Shown one piece after another: positions 41,813-49,920 of a stretch of 64,000 nt of DNA. The position numbers and the translations under genes are program-made. The stretch covers positions 26,898 through 90,897 of the forward strand of contig JANLPT010000164.1 of the NCBI GenBank assembly GCA_031367405.1, written 5' to 3'. Each line of letters starts with the position of its first letter. Positions within the stretch are counted from its first letter, which is position 1. Origin of the DNA: JALHNI01 sp031367405 (GTDB lineage Bacteria > Acidobacteriota > Terriglobia > Bryobacterales > Bryobacteraceae). The notes below the pieces were generated by a model. It had not been told where the DNA came from, did not search any database, and was given only the letters and a program-made list of their open reading frames with translations.

Positions 41813-43300
41813 CTACCTTGCCGCTAACATGGGCACCGGAGCCAACGGGCCCGGATACTCGCGGCCCAACAAGCTATCGTCGCTGCTAGCCAGCGCGCTC
41901 ACCAGTTCCATGTGCAGATAGTCGAACATTCCCTTGCCCGGGTCGCCCAGAAACTGGGTCTGGTAGGCTTCGCGGGCCAAGTCAATATCGGCGCGTAGTG
42001 CGGGATAAAGCGCCGCATTCTCGCGCCCCGCTTTCACCAGATTCGACTTATAAAGGCGCATCTCCGCCACTTGGACGCGCGCGAAGCGCTGGGCACGGCC
42101 ATGCAACTCCTGGTCCTCGCGACTCAAGGAAGCCATCAGGTTCACCAGGCTCTTAGCCGCGTCAACTGGGGCCGCCGCGGTGGGAGGCTCGATGCGCACC
42201 AGGCCGGCGGGAAGTTTGTTGTCGACCGCTGCCGCCCGCCGCAGACTTAAGGCGAGGCCGGCCACGGTGGCCAGCAATTCCAGGGCACTCGGTTCCAACG
42301 GCGCTTCACCGGGCTCAGTGTAGAGGATCGCCACCACCCTCTCGTCCACGACAATCGGAAACAAGTAGACTTTGGTGCCCATCGTTTCGGGAATCAGATT
42401 GGCAATCGTCTCGGAGAATTCGCTGCTGGTGCGGACCGCCACCACGGTGTCTTTCGACTCCACCGCGTTCTCGAGCGCCGGTGCCGACTGCAAATCCACT
42501 TCAAACTCGCTGGTTTCCACGCCGCGCGAAGTCTCGAGGATCGCGGTCTTCCCGGCAATCCGGAACACCATCGCCACCTGTGAAAACGGCATCGCGCCAT
42601 CCAGCAGGGCCGAACGCCACTGCTCCAATGACTCGGCCTGATTCAAGCGCCGCGCGGCTTGATTCACCCGTTCACTCAATTCGCGGCTAGCCGCTCGCCC
42701 CGCTGCCGTTATAGAGTCGCGCGCCCGCAGCGCCACTTGCTCATAGCGGTGGCTGAATTCGCTCTCCTTGGCACCCAACGCCTCTTCCAGTTCCTTATTC
42801 TTCGATTCGAGCGCCGCATGATATTCGGCTTCGCGCGCTTCGAGCGCCGTCGCATACTCGGTTTTTTGGTCGCCCAAAGCCTGCGCCAAATAGGTATCCT
42901 TGTCGGCGATGGCCGCGCTGATGGCGGCGTGTTCCGACTGTTGGTCCTCTTGCTGCTTCAACAGCTCTTCCTGGGCATCGATCGCCGCACGCCGGTCAGC
43001 CAGCGCCGCATCGAGTGAGCTTTCCAGCTCGGCCACGCGCTCCCGCCATACTTCATGGCTCTCGTTCTCGAGACGGCCCTTCTCCAGGTGCGTCGCTTCC
43101 ACATGGTCAAGCTCAACCTGCAAGCGCTTTTGTATTTCGGCAAAACGGTCGTCGAAAATGCGCTCCAGGTTCTGGAGCCAGCCCGTGGAGAGGGTCTCCT
43201 GGACACGATCAACCTGCAGTTGCCATGCGGCCTGAATCTGATCGCGCGCTGAAGTCTTCGCTTCGGCCAGGGTACGGAAGATGGGATCTTGGTCGGACAT
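41813..43300 (-). CDS. Coiled-coil protein with GAF-like domain
   Basis: 495 residues. No signal peptide is visible. Residues ~60-210 are a long heptad-rich coiled coil (RVAELESSLDAALADRRAAIDAQEELLKQQEDQ region and ALESKNKELEEALGAKESEF). A GAF-like sensor domain follows (~215-345: FSQVAMVFRIAGKTAILETSRGVE; VYLFPIVVDERVVAILY). A helical C-terminal domain (ARVQVAEMRLYK; LREAYQTQF-like) is of a type found in Acidobacteria. It may sense a small molecule or redox state and signal through oligomerisation. It lies 53 bases after the AsmA gene and may be co-transcribed. Confidence 0.65.
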   Translation of the reverse strand: MSDQDPIFRTLAEAKTSARDQIQAAWQLQVDRVQETLSTGWLQNLERIFDDRFAEIQKRLQVELDHVEATHLEKGRLENESHEVWRERVAELESSLDAALADRRAAIDAQEELLKQQEDQQSEHAAISAAIADKDTYLAQALGDQKTEYATALEAREAEYHAALESKNKELEEALGAKESEFSHRYEQVALRARDSITAAGRAASRELSERVNQAARRLNQAESLEQWRSALLDGAMPFSQVAMVFRIAGKTAILETSRGVETSEFEVDLQSAPALENAVESKDTVVAVRTSSEFSETIANLIPETMGTKVYLFPIVVDERVVAILYTEPGEAPLEPSALELLATVAGLALSLRRAAAVDNKLPAGLVRIEPPTAAAPVDAAKSLVNLMASLSREDQELHGRAQRFARVQVAEMRLYKSNLVKAGRENAALYPALRADIDLAREAYQTQFLGDPGKGMFDYLHMELVSALASSDDSLLGREYPGPLAPVPMLAAR

Positions 43301-43353
43301 CGCTTTGTCTATCGTACGAGAGGCGAGAGTAGTACAGGCCTAAGGTGGATTAT

Positions 43354-45246
43354 TTAGTCATTCTGCGGAAGATTCCCAGTCACTTCGTACTTTGGGGCTC
43401 CTCCACTAAGGTCAATTTTAATCGAACCGCGGCTACCGGCCATTTCGATGTTGTCAAATTCCACATCCGGACCCCGCCACCTCACTCGAGCCCGCACGTT
43501 CGAATAGCTCTTGCCATTCCAGAGCATCGTCGCCGCTTTCACCGTCCCCTCCACTTGCCGCCGTTCCAGCCATTCCGGCACCGTGCCGTTTGAAAAGCCA
43601 AGCGTCCGGGCCATCGCACTCTGGCGCGTGAGCGTCGGAGCGAAAAGGCGCTGCGCCTCCGCGACGTCCAGCACGGGAATGTTCAGGCTGAACAGATGCG
43701 GAATCGGGACTCCGGGCTCATACCGGTAGGTGGCGTCAAAATTCAGCGCGCCCGCCCGGCCGTGGAACTGCGAAACCGTCATGCGCCCCGCTGTCAGTTC
43801 CACCGAAAGCGGCTCCGCTTGGATGGGTGCCGCGATGCCCGTTACATTGATCTCGGGGGCAGCGCGAAACGTGCCGGACCATGCACCTTGCTCGCCGTTT
43901 AAATCGAATCGAAGGCTGCCCGACAGCGCGCCCTTCGAAATATCGGAAAGAAAGCCCGGTGCCCACTCACCGAACAGGCTCGCGAAGGAGCGGCGGAAAT
44001 CTTCAATGCGCAGCTCCTGGAAGCTGGTTTCGAAAACCAGTTTACGGCCGTCGATCAAGACACCGGCACTCGAAACCGACGGTCCATCGGGCTCGCCAGG
44101 CCGGTCATACGCGGCGATGCCTTCGTACCCGCCACTCGAGAGGCCAAACGTGCCGGAGAGCGTCCCGCCGAAATTAGCCGGTTCAGGAAGGTCATAACCG
44201 AAACTGCGCAGGAAGCCAACCACGGGCTGAATTTCCTGTTGCCGCAGGGTAAACAGGCCCGCCCAACGCGGATCGCGTAGAATCTCGCGCGAGCGAAAGC
44301 GCAGCGACAGGGCGGGCAATTTGGGGTTATCGGCGGGCAGACAATCAAGCGCCAGCGTCTGGCCACGCAGGTCCAGCCCTCCACGATAGGCCAGCGGAAG
44401 ACCCACGGCGCGCAGCGGGTTCAGATCGCGGCGGGAGGGTTCCAAAGTGAGTTTGCCCTCAATGCCAATCGCCGAGATGGGGCCGCGCAGACGCGCCTCG
44501 GTGCTGATCTTGCCCGTCAGATTATTGGCCCGGCGATCGAAAAGCGTCACGACTTCCGCGGCGGAGGTCCGGTTGAGGTCGAGGCTGAGGTCCACTTCCG
44601 GCTCTGACCCGCCGGGGAAACGAATGTTGCCGGTGGCCTGAAAGCGGCCAAAGCCCAGGGCCCGGCGATCGGTGCGGGCCGGCTCGCCTTCAAACCGCAC
44701 GCGAAAACTGACGCCATCCACGGGCGTCACGTCCAGGTCGACGCCGGTAAGGTAGAAGACGCTTTTGCGACGGTTGAAAACGAAGTTCACCCGGCCATTG
44801 CGCACCTGCACATCGGGCATGCCACTGTCGGAACGGGAGGTGAGCGCGCGCATGATCAAAGGCGTCAAATTCGCGCCCATGTCGGCTTGACGGGACAGAT
44901 TCACACTGGGCTCATCCAAACGCAGCGTGCCGAACTCCACATGGCCAGTTAACAAGCGCAGCACGTCGAGGCGCGCGGTGAGGCTGGTGACATAGGCCAA
45001 AGGCTCCAGCCCATGGGCGGGGTCTTCATGCACGATCACCTTCTCAACGACGAAACCCGGCCCCTTCAGCAGGCTATAGGCGAGGTCGCCCTGCACTTCC
45101 ACTCTGCGTCCGAGCGCGCGTCCTAGCGCCGCCCGAATCGGCTCCCTGAATCGATTCGCTTGCCAGAATTCGGCTTCATAAATCTGCCAGGCCACCACCG
45201 CCAAAACGAGCCATAGAATCCGCACGCGGCCCACGCGGCTCACCAT
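43354..45246 (-). CDS. AsmA-family protein
   Basis: About 630 residues from the ATG at 45246; an extension to 45345 overlaps the MocA-like gene. One membrane helix near the N-terminus (RILWLVLAVVAWQIYEAEFW) is followed by the AsmA pattern: EPIRAALGRALGRRVEVQGDLAYSLLKGPGFVVEKVIVHEDP and repeated beta segments (FGTLRLDEPSVNL; VRNGRVNFVF). AsmA-like proteins bridge the periplasm and are linked to phospholipid transport and outer-membrane assembly. It ends 53 bases before the coiled-coil gene and starts 28 bases after the MocA-like stop. Confidence 0.85.
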   Translation of the reverse strand: MVSRVGRVRILWLVLAVVAWQIYEAEFWQANRFREPIRAALGRALGRRVEVQGDLAYSLLKGPGFVVEKVIVHEDPAHGLEPLAYVTSLTARLDVLRLLTGHVEFGTLRLDEPSVNLSRQADMGANLTPLIMRALTSRSDSGMPDVQVRNGRVNFVFNRRKSVFYLTGVDLDVTPVDGVSFRVRFEGEPARTDRRALGFGRFQATGNIRFPGGSEPEVDLSLDLNRTSAAEVVTLFDRRANNLTGKISTEARLRGPISAIGIEGKLTLEPSRRDLNPLRAVGLPLAYRGGLDLRGQTLALDCLPADNPKLPALSLRFRSREILRDPRWAGLFTLRQQEIQPVVGFLRSFGYDLPEPANFGGTLSGTFGLSSGGYEGIAAYDRPGEPDGPSVSSAGVLIDGRKLVFETSFQELRIEDFRRSFASLFGEWAPGFLSDISKGALSGSLRFDLNGEQGAWSGTFRAAPEINVTGIAAPIQAEPLSVELTAGRMTVSQFHGRAGALNFDATYRYEPGVPIPHLFSLNIPVLDVAEAQRLFAPTLTRQSAMARTLGFSNGTVPEWLERRQVEGTVKAATMLWNGKSYSNVRARVRWRGPDVEFDNIEMAGSRGSIKIDLSGGAPKYEVTGNLPQND

Positions 45247-45274
45247 GCGCCCGGCTTTCCGCACCGAAGCTTGG

Positions 45275-45835
45275 CTAAGCAATCCATCGCGCAAAGTCCT
45301 CAGGCGTATCGATATCGATGACGACCCCCGCATCCGCCACCTCAACGAACACGGCGGCCGGGTAGTGTGAGCGAATCACGTCGCGAGCCTGGCCCGTCGC
45401 TGGCAGCATCAACAGCTCCGCCACAATCACGGGGGAAATGCGCACCGGGTGGCCACGCTGGCCGTCGTAACAGGGGATGACGAGTTCGCCCGGCGTCGTG
45501 GCCAGCGTCGCAATCGTACTGGCGGCCACGGCCGGATAATCGATCGGCTGAAAAAGGCAATCCACGCCCGGGGGCAACGCCCGCAAACCAGTCTGCAACG
45601 AACTGAATTGCCCCCGCTCGGGCTGCGTATTCACTACCCACTGGACCTCGGCCTTTATCCCAGCTCGAATTACGGTAGCCTGATGGCCTAGCACCACAAT
45701 CACCGGATCGCAACACGCCGCATAGAGGCCAATCAGGCGGCCTAGAAAAGTCTCACCCGCCATCGGCAGCAGCGCCTTTGGCTGGCCCATGCGGGTCGAT
45801 GCGCCGCCCGCCAGCAGAATTGCCGCCGGTTTCAC
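45275..45835 (-). CDS. MocA-like molybdenum cofactor nucleotidyltransferase
   Basis: 186 residues. The NTP-transferase signature LLAGGASTRMGQPKALLP is at the N-terminus, followed by VVLGHQA and FQPIDYP (substrate and metal site). The pattern matches MocA, which transfers CMP to molybdopterin for xanthine-dehydrogenase-type enzymes, rather than MobA, although a general nucleotidyltransferase role cannot be ruled out. The gene overlaps the stop of the XdhC-like gene by four bases, which supports a role in molybdenum hydroxylase maturation. Confidence 0.85.
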   Translation of the reverse strand: MKPAAILLAGGASTRMGQPKALLPMAGETFLGRLIGLYAACCDPVIVVLGHQATVIRAGIKAEVQWVVNTQPERGQFSSLQTGLRALPPGVDCLFQPIDYPAVAASTIATLATTPGELVIPCYDGQRGHPVRISPVIVAELLMLPATGQARDVIRSHYPAAVFVEVADAGVVIDIDTPEDFARWIA

Positions 45836-46668
45836 TTCAATAGCGCCCGCGTATGCTCATGCGCAAACAACGACTTGGAGAGCGCCTTCCAGTCGGCATC
45901 CGGCTGCCGGCGGGCGGCAATCATCTCCGCCACCACTGAGACGGCGATCTCTTCGGGCGTGATCGCGCCGATCTCCAAACCCATTGGCGCATGGATCCGC
46001 GTGAACTGATCGCGCGAAAAGCCCTCGTTCTCCAGTTCCTTCACAATGGCAATCGTCTTGCGCTTCGAACCGATCATCGCGATGTACTTGGCCACCGTGC
46101 CCACCGCCCAGCGCAACACTCGCATGTCGTCGCGATGGCCGCGCGTCACGATGATCACGTAGCTATTCGCATTGACCAGCAGCTGGGGAAAAACGCTTTC
46201 GTATTCGCCCGCGTAAACCTCTTCCGCGTCAGGAAAACGTTCACGATTGGCGAACTGCTCCCGGTCGTCAATCACGCTGACGCGAAAGCCGGCTAACTGC
46301 GACACTTGCGCCAGGCTCTTCGAAACGTGGCCCGCGCCGAAAATCAGCGCGTGCGGCGGTGGCACAATCGGCTCGACAAAAACGTTCAACTGCCCGCCGC
46401 AAATCAGCCCGTTGTCGTGAGCCGCGTCCTGGCCCAGCGAGAACGTCAGGTGCTGGGGCTTCTCCGATTCAATCACTTCCCGCGCCGCGTTCCACACTTC
46501 CGCTTCCACGCAGCCGCCCCCCACCGTCCCCAGAATTGAGCCATCCTCGCGCACCAGCAGCTTGGCGCTTTCATAGCTCGGGATGGAGCCATTCACTTGC
46601 ACAATCGTAGCGAGCGCGCATTTCTGCCCGAGACGCCGAAGGCGGACAATTTCTTGGAAAACATCCAT
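45832..46668 (-). CDS. XdhC/CoxI-family maturation protein
   Basis: 278 residues. The N-terminal XdhC_CoxI motif is present (QKCALATIVQVNGSIPSYESAKLLV, GTVGGGCVEAEVW), and so is the C-terminal Rossmann-like XdhC domain (ALIFGAGHVSKSLAQ; YVIIVTRGHRDDMRVL; YIAMIGSKRKTI). XdhC binds molybdenum cofactor, helps its sulfuration, and inserts it into xanthine dehydrogenase. No xanthine or CO dehydrogenase subunit is in this window, so the client lies elsewhere. It forms an operon with the MocA-like gene. Confidence 0.9.
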   Translation of the reverse strand: MDVFQEIVRLRRLGQKCALATIVQVNGSIPSYESAKLLVREDGSILGTVGGGCVEAEVWNAAREVIESEKPQHLTFSLGQDAAHDNGLICGGQLNVFVEPIVPPPHALIFGAGHVSKSLAQVSQLAGFRVSVIDDREQFANRERFPDAEEVYAGEYESVFPQLLVNANSYVIIVTRGHRDDMRVLRWAVGTVAKYIAMIGSKRKTIAIVKELENEGFSRDQFTRIHAPMGLEIGAITPEEIAVSVVAEMIAARRQPDADWKALSKSLFAHEHTRALLK

Positions 46669-46707
46669 AGTAAGCTAACCGGATTATCGCACAGCGTCAC
46701 TAAAATC

Positions 46708-46729
46708 AGCCCTTTGATAGCCCTTTGTT
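46708..46729 (+). repeat. 11-bp direct repeat upstream of the HAD gene
   Basis: Two 11-base copies, agccctttgat and agccctttgtt, lie side by side about a dozen bases upstream of the HAD phosphatase start and within its promoter region. They could be a regulator site; no family is assigned. Confidence 0.4.
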
Positions 46730-46740
46730 AGAATGAAGGA

Positions 46741-47442
46741 TTGTCACTCCAGCCAACTCAATCCGGGCGCGCCATCGCCCACCCCGCCCTGGCCCTTTTG
46801 TTTGACATGGATGGCGTCATCGTCGACTCCATGCCCCTCCACACCAAGGCCTGGGAGGCGCATCTCACCCGCCACGGCCTCGCGCCCGATGCGGCCGCCA
46901 AACGCATGCACGGCAAACGGAACGACCAGTTGGTGCGCGACCTGTTCGGCGCCGATCTCGACGACGGCGCCGTGATGGCCCACGGAGCCGAAAAAGAGGA
47001 GCTCTGGCGCGAGTTGATGACCGGCCGGCTCGACGAATTCATGATCGAAGGCGTGGTCGATTTCATCCGGCGTCATGCGGACAGCCCCAAAGCAGTGGGC
47101 TCCAACGCGGAGCCCGCCAATATCGAATTCGTCCTGCAAGGCACCGGCCTCAAAGACGCTTTCCGCGTCGTCCTCGATGGCCATCAAGTGGAACGGCCCA
47201 AGCCGCACCCCGACATGTATCTGAAGGCCGCCCAACTCCTCGGCACCGCCCCGGGCGATTGCATCGTCTTTGAAGATTCCCCCACCGGCCTCGCCGCCGC
47301 CCGCGCCGCCGGCACCCGCGTCGTCGCCATTAACAGCGCCGGGCTTGCTGACTTAGGCGGACCCGTTCACCTTGAGATTCCGCACTTCTCCGATCCGAGG
47401 CTTGACACATGGCTCCTGACGCAACTGCCTGGTACGCGGTAA
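46741..47442 (+). CDS. HAD-family phosphatase, beta-phosphoglucomutase-like
   Basis: 233 residues. The start is a TTG at 46741, the only candidate before motif I, because an in-frame stop lies four codons upstream; the start is weak. Motif I is FDMDGVIVDS (D22 and D24), the middle has a cap domain, and motif III/IV is PKPHPDMYLKAAQLL plus VFEDSPTGLAAARAAG. The pattern resembles beta-phosphoglucomutase and sugar-phosphatases. A substrate cannot be given. It overlaps the next gene by 34 bases. Confidence 0.85.
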   Translation: MSLQPTQSGRAIAHPALALLFDMDGVIVDSMPLHTKAWEAHLTRHGLAPDAAAKRMHGKRNDQLVRDLFGADLDDGAVMAHGAEKEELWRELMTGRLDEFMIEGVVDFIRRHADSPKAVGSNAEPANIEFVLQGTGLKDAFRVVLDGHQVERPKPHPDMYLKAAQLLGTAPGDCIVFEDSPTGLAAARAAGTRVVAINSAGLADLGGPVHLEIPHFSDPRLDTWLLTQLPGTR

Positions 47443-48431
47443 TTCTAATGGCCGTGGGTGCCGTGTTCTGGATCTGGCGCTCCGGCACCCGCCAAGCGGA
47501 GGTGCTCCGCGACTTGGCTCGCAAGCTCGATCGTCTGGGCGCGCGCGTACTGGCCACCGTCTCCCGGCGCGAGATCGTCGAAGTGCTGGAACAGGATCTG
47601 GCCGCCGCCTTGGGCCCGCTCTGGTGGCGGCTTTATGTGTACGAACGCGCGCGGCGTACGCTGGAGTGCGGCACCGACGTGGTGGAAGTGCATGCGCCCG
47701 ACGAAGGTGAACCGGCGGCGATCGCCCTCGCCTTCCGCCATCGCGCACCCTCCCGGCGGCGCGCCCCGGGCTCGTCGGAAACGACGCATTTTCTACCCTG
47801 CGGCTTAGGCGAAGAGGCGCACGGCGTATTGGTGCTGCGCGGCGAAGGGTTAGCCGAAGCCGATGGCGGCACCCTCACCTATCTGGCCAACCAGATCGGT
47901 GCCGCCCTCGCCCATCTCGAGCATCTGGCGGGGCGTCAGTTGGACGCACGCGCCGAAAAACGCCAAGTCGTCAGTGAAGTGATGACTAAAGTGATCTCGG
48001 AGATTGAGCTGCAAGGCGACCTTCCCGCTCTGGTAGAACGCCTGCGGGCGATGATGCGCGAAGAAGATCGTGCCATCGCTGCGGCCGACGCCCCCGCCAA
48101 CTCCGCCGTCGTCCGCACCACTTTGCTGCTGGAACCCGACGCCGCCCGGCGTCGCAGCATGCTGGCCGCTCTCGGCGAACGCAATATTCGCGCGCTGCCC
48201 GTCACCACCATCGACGAAGCGGCTGACCGTCTGGAACGCATTTCATTTGACCTTGTTTTTTGTTCCGCCCGCCTGGCCGAAAGCGGCTGGCTCGAAGTCG
48301 CGAACCGCTTAGGCCGCCGTTCCCGTCTGATTTGGCTCGCCGATGGGCAAAGTCTGCGCTGGGTGGACGGCTCGGGCATGACCGTGTTGCTTTCCGCGGA
48401 AGACTTAGACACCGTCATCATGAAAATGTAA
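47409..48431 (+). CDS. Membrane-anchored GAF-like protein with degenerate receiver-like end
   Basis: 340 residues. One membrane helix (about 8-22, AVILMAVGAVFWIW) is followed by a helical linker and a GAF-like domain (~45-180: LWWRLYVYERARRTLECGTDVVEV; LPCGLGEEAHGVLVLRG). The C-terminal ~110 residues (TTLLLEPDAARRRSMLAALGERNIRALPV; DLVFCSAR) look like a CheY-type receiver fold that lacks the phospho-accepting aspartate pattern. It is read just after a HAD phosphatase, with overlapping ends, so it is likely co-transcribed. Its signalling role is inferred only. Confidence 0.6.
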   Translation: MAPDATAWYAVILMAVGAVFWIWRSGTRQAEVLRDLARKLDRLGARVLATVSRREIVEVLEQDLAAALGPLWWRLYVYERARRTLECGTDVVEVHAPDEGEPAAIALAFRHRAPSRRRAPGSSETTHFLPCGLGEEAHGVLVLRGEGLAEADGGTLTYLANQIGAALAHLEHLAGRQLDARAEKRQVVSEVMTKVISEIELQGDLPALVERLRAMMREEDRAIAAADAPANSAVVRTTLLLEPDAARRRSMLAALGERNIRALPVTTIDEAADRLERISFDLVFCSARLAESGWLEVANRLGRRSRLIWLADGQSLRWVDGSGMTVLLSAEDLDTVIMKM

Positions 48432-48498
48432 GCCCTGATTTACCGGCTGCAACGCAAAAGCCAAATCAACCGTCAAAATCAATGAGACGATGAGTTAA

Positions 48499-48972
48499 AT
48501 GAAAAAGATTTTACTGGCGATAGTCTTGGTGGGCACCCTTCTCGCGCAGGACCGCTACAAAGGTCCCAAGCCCCCCAAGACCGACATTCCCTACCTAGTG
48601 CATGCCGGCAATCTGCTGGAGACCGACGCCAGCGAAGCGCAAGAAGGCAAGAACAAAAACGACACCGTCTACACGGTGCAAGGCGCTGCCGCCAAAGCCC
48701 GCACCCCCCTCGCTGAACCCATCTTTCTGATCGCGATCGAAAAGCTTTCCGCCGAAAAGTTCTCTTGCTATCGCATGGAGGCCAAAGGCAGCACCCGGCA
48801 GTTGGTATTGCCCTTGAAGCCCGGCAAGAATGCGCCCAAGCCCCTTCGCATGAACGTCACCCGCGTCAACGACAACCTCTATCGCCTGGAGCTGAGTGAG
48901 ACCCTGATCAACGGCGAATACACTCTGTCGCCGGAAGGCTCAAACCAAGTGTTCTCGTTCGCGGTTTATTGA
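48499..48972 (+). CDS. Secreted protein of unknown function
   Basis: 157 residues. A clear signal peptide (KKILLAIVLVGTLLAQD) is followed by a lysine/proline-rich start (RYKGPKPPKTDIP) and a beta-rich domain (LVLPLKPGKNAPKPLRMNVTRVNDNLYRLELSETL). The single cysteine (FSCYRME) suggests no disulfide. I do not recognise the family. It ends 18 bases before the convergent era gene. Confidence 0.65.
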   Translation: MKKILLAIVLVGTLLAQDRYKGPKPPKTDIPYLVHAGNLLETDASEAQEGKNKNDTVYTVQGAAAKARTPLAEPIFLIAIEKLSAEKFSCYRMEAKGSTRQLVLPLKPGKNAPKPLRMNVTRVNDNLYRLELSETLINGEYTLSPEGSNQVFSFAVY

Positions 48973-48990
48973 TGCGTGCCGTTGCTACTC

Positions 48991-49920
48991 TCAAGCCCCG
49001 GTGGACGACGAAACCATTCGCCAATCCAACTCCCGTAGAAACTCGGGCTTATCCCGCCACCCCTCCACCACTTTCACAAAGAGCTCCAGAAATACTTTCC
49101 GTTCGGTCCATTTCTCGATCTCAATCCGCGCCCGGGACCCAATCTCTTTAATCATCTGACCGCCTTGCCCAATGATGATCTTCTTCTGGCCCGTGCGCTC
49201 CACGATGATACTGGCATTGATGCGCACCAGCTTCTCGCTCTCTTCCCACTTCTCCACCACCACCGCCACCGCGTGCGGCACTTCCTGATTCGTCAGCCGT
49301 AAGATTTGTTCGCGCACTAACTCCGCCACCAGAAAACGCATCGGCTGATCGGTAAGATAATCTTCCGGATAAAGCGCCGGGCCCAGCGGTAACTGCCTGA
49401 TAATCGTCTCGAGTAAAGCCTGGATACTGACGCCGCCCTTACGCGCGGAGATCGGCACGATTTCTTTGAAGGTAAAAACCTCGGCATATTTCTGCATGAT
49501 GGGCAGTAAGTCGCGTTTATCTTTAATCTTATCGATCTTATTCAGCGCGCACACCACCGGTGTGCCGGTTTTGCGCACCGCGTCCATCGCTTTTAGCTCG
49601 CGTTCATCGCAAGGCAGCGTCGCGTCTACCACATACAGAATCAAGTCGCGGCCTTCAATCGCCGCGCGCACCGTCTGCATCATGCGGCGGTTGAAGTTAC
49701 TATCGCTATCGTGAATGCCCGGCGTATCGACAAAGACGATCTGGGCCTCGGGCCTCGTCGTTACGCCTTGAATCACGGTCCGCGTCGTCTGCGGCCGCGG
49801 CGCGACAATCGCCAGCTTCGCCCCCACTAACGCATTCAACAACGTTGACTTACCCGCATTCGGACGGCCGGCGATGCCGACGTGCCCAAATCGATGCTCA
49901 ACCTTTGGCAGCTTCGCCAT
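48991..49920 (-). CDS. era: GTPase Era, 16S rRNA assembly factor
   Basis: 309 residues. The GTPase motifs are complete: G1 GRPNAGKS (18-25), G3 DTPG, G4 NKID, and the C-terminal KH domain (IIIGQGGQMIKEIGSRARIEIEKW). Era binds 16S rRNA near its 3' end and helps 30S subunit maturation. It is the last gene of the conserved ybeZ-ybeY-ybeX-era block and begins 23 bases inside the 3' end of ybeX. It is expected to be essential. Confidence 0.96.
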   Translation of the reverse strand: MAKLPKVEHRFGHVGIAGRPNAGKSTLLNALVGAKLAIVAPRPQTTRTVIQGVTTRPEAQIVFVDTPGIHDSDSNFNRRMMQTVRAAIEGRDLILYVVDATLPCDERELKAMDAVRKTGTPVVCALNKIDKIKDKRDLLPIMQKYAEVFTFKEIVPISARKGGVSIQALLETIIRQLPLGPALYPEDYLTDQPMRFLVAELVREQILRLTNQEVPHAVAVVVEKWEESEKLVRINASIIVERTGQKKIIIGQGGQMIKEIGSRARIEIEKWTERKVFLELFVKVVEGWRDKPEFLRELDWRMVSSSTGA

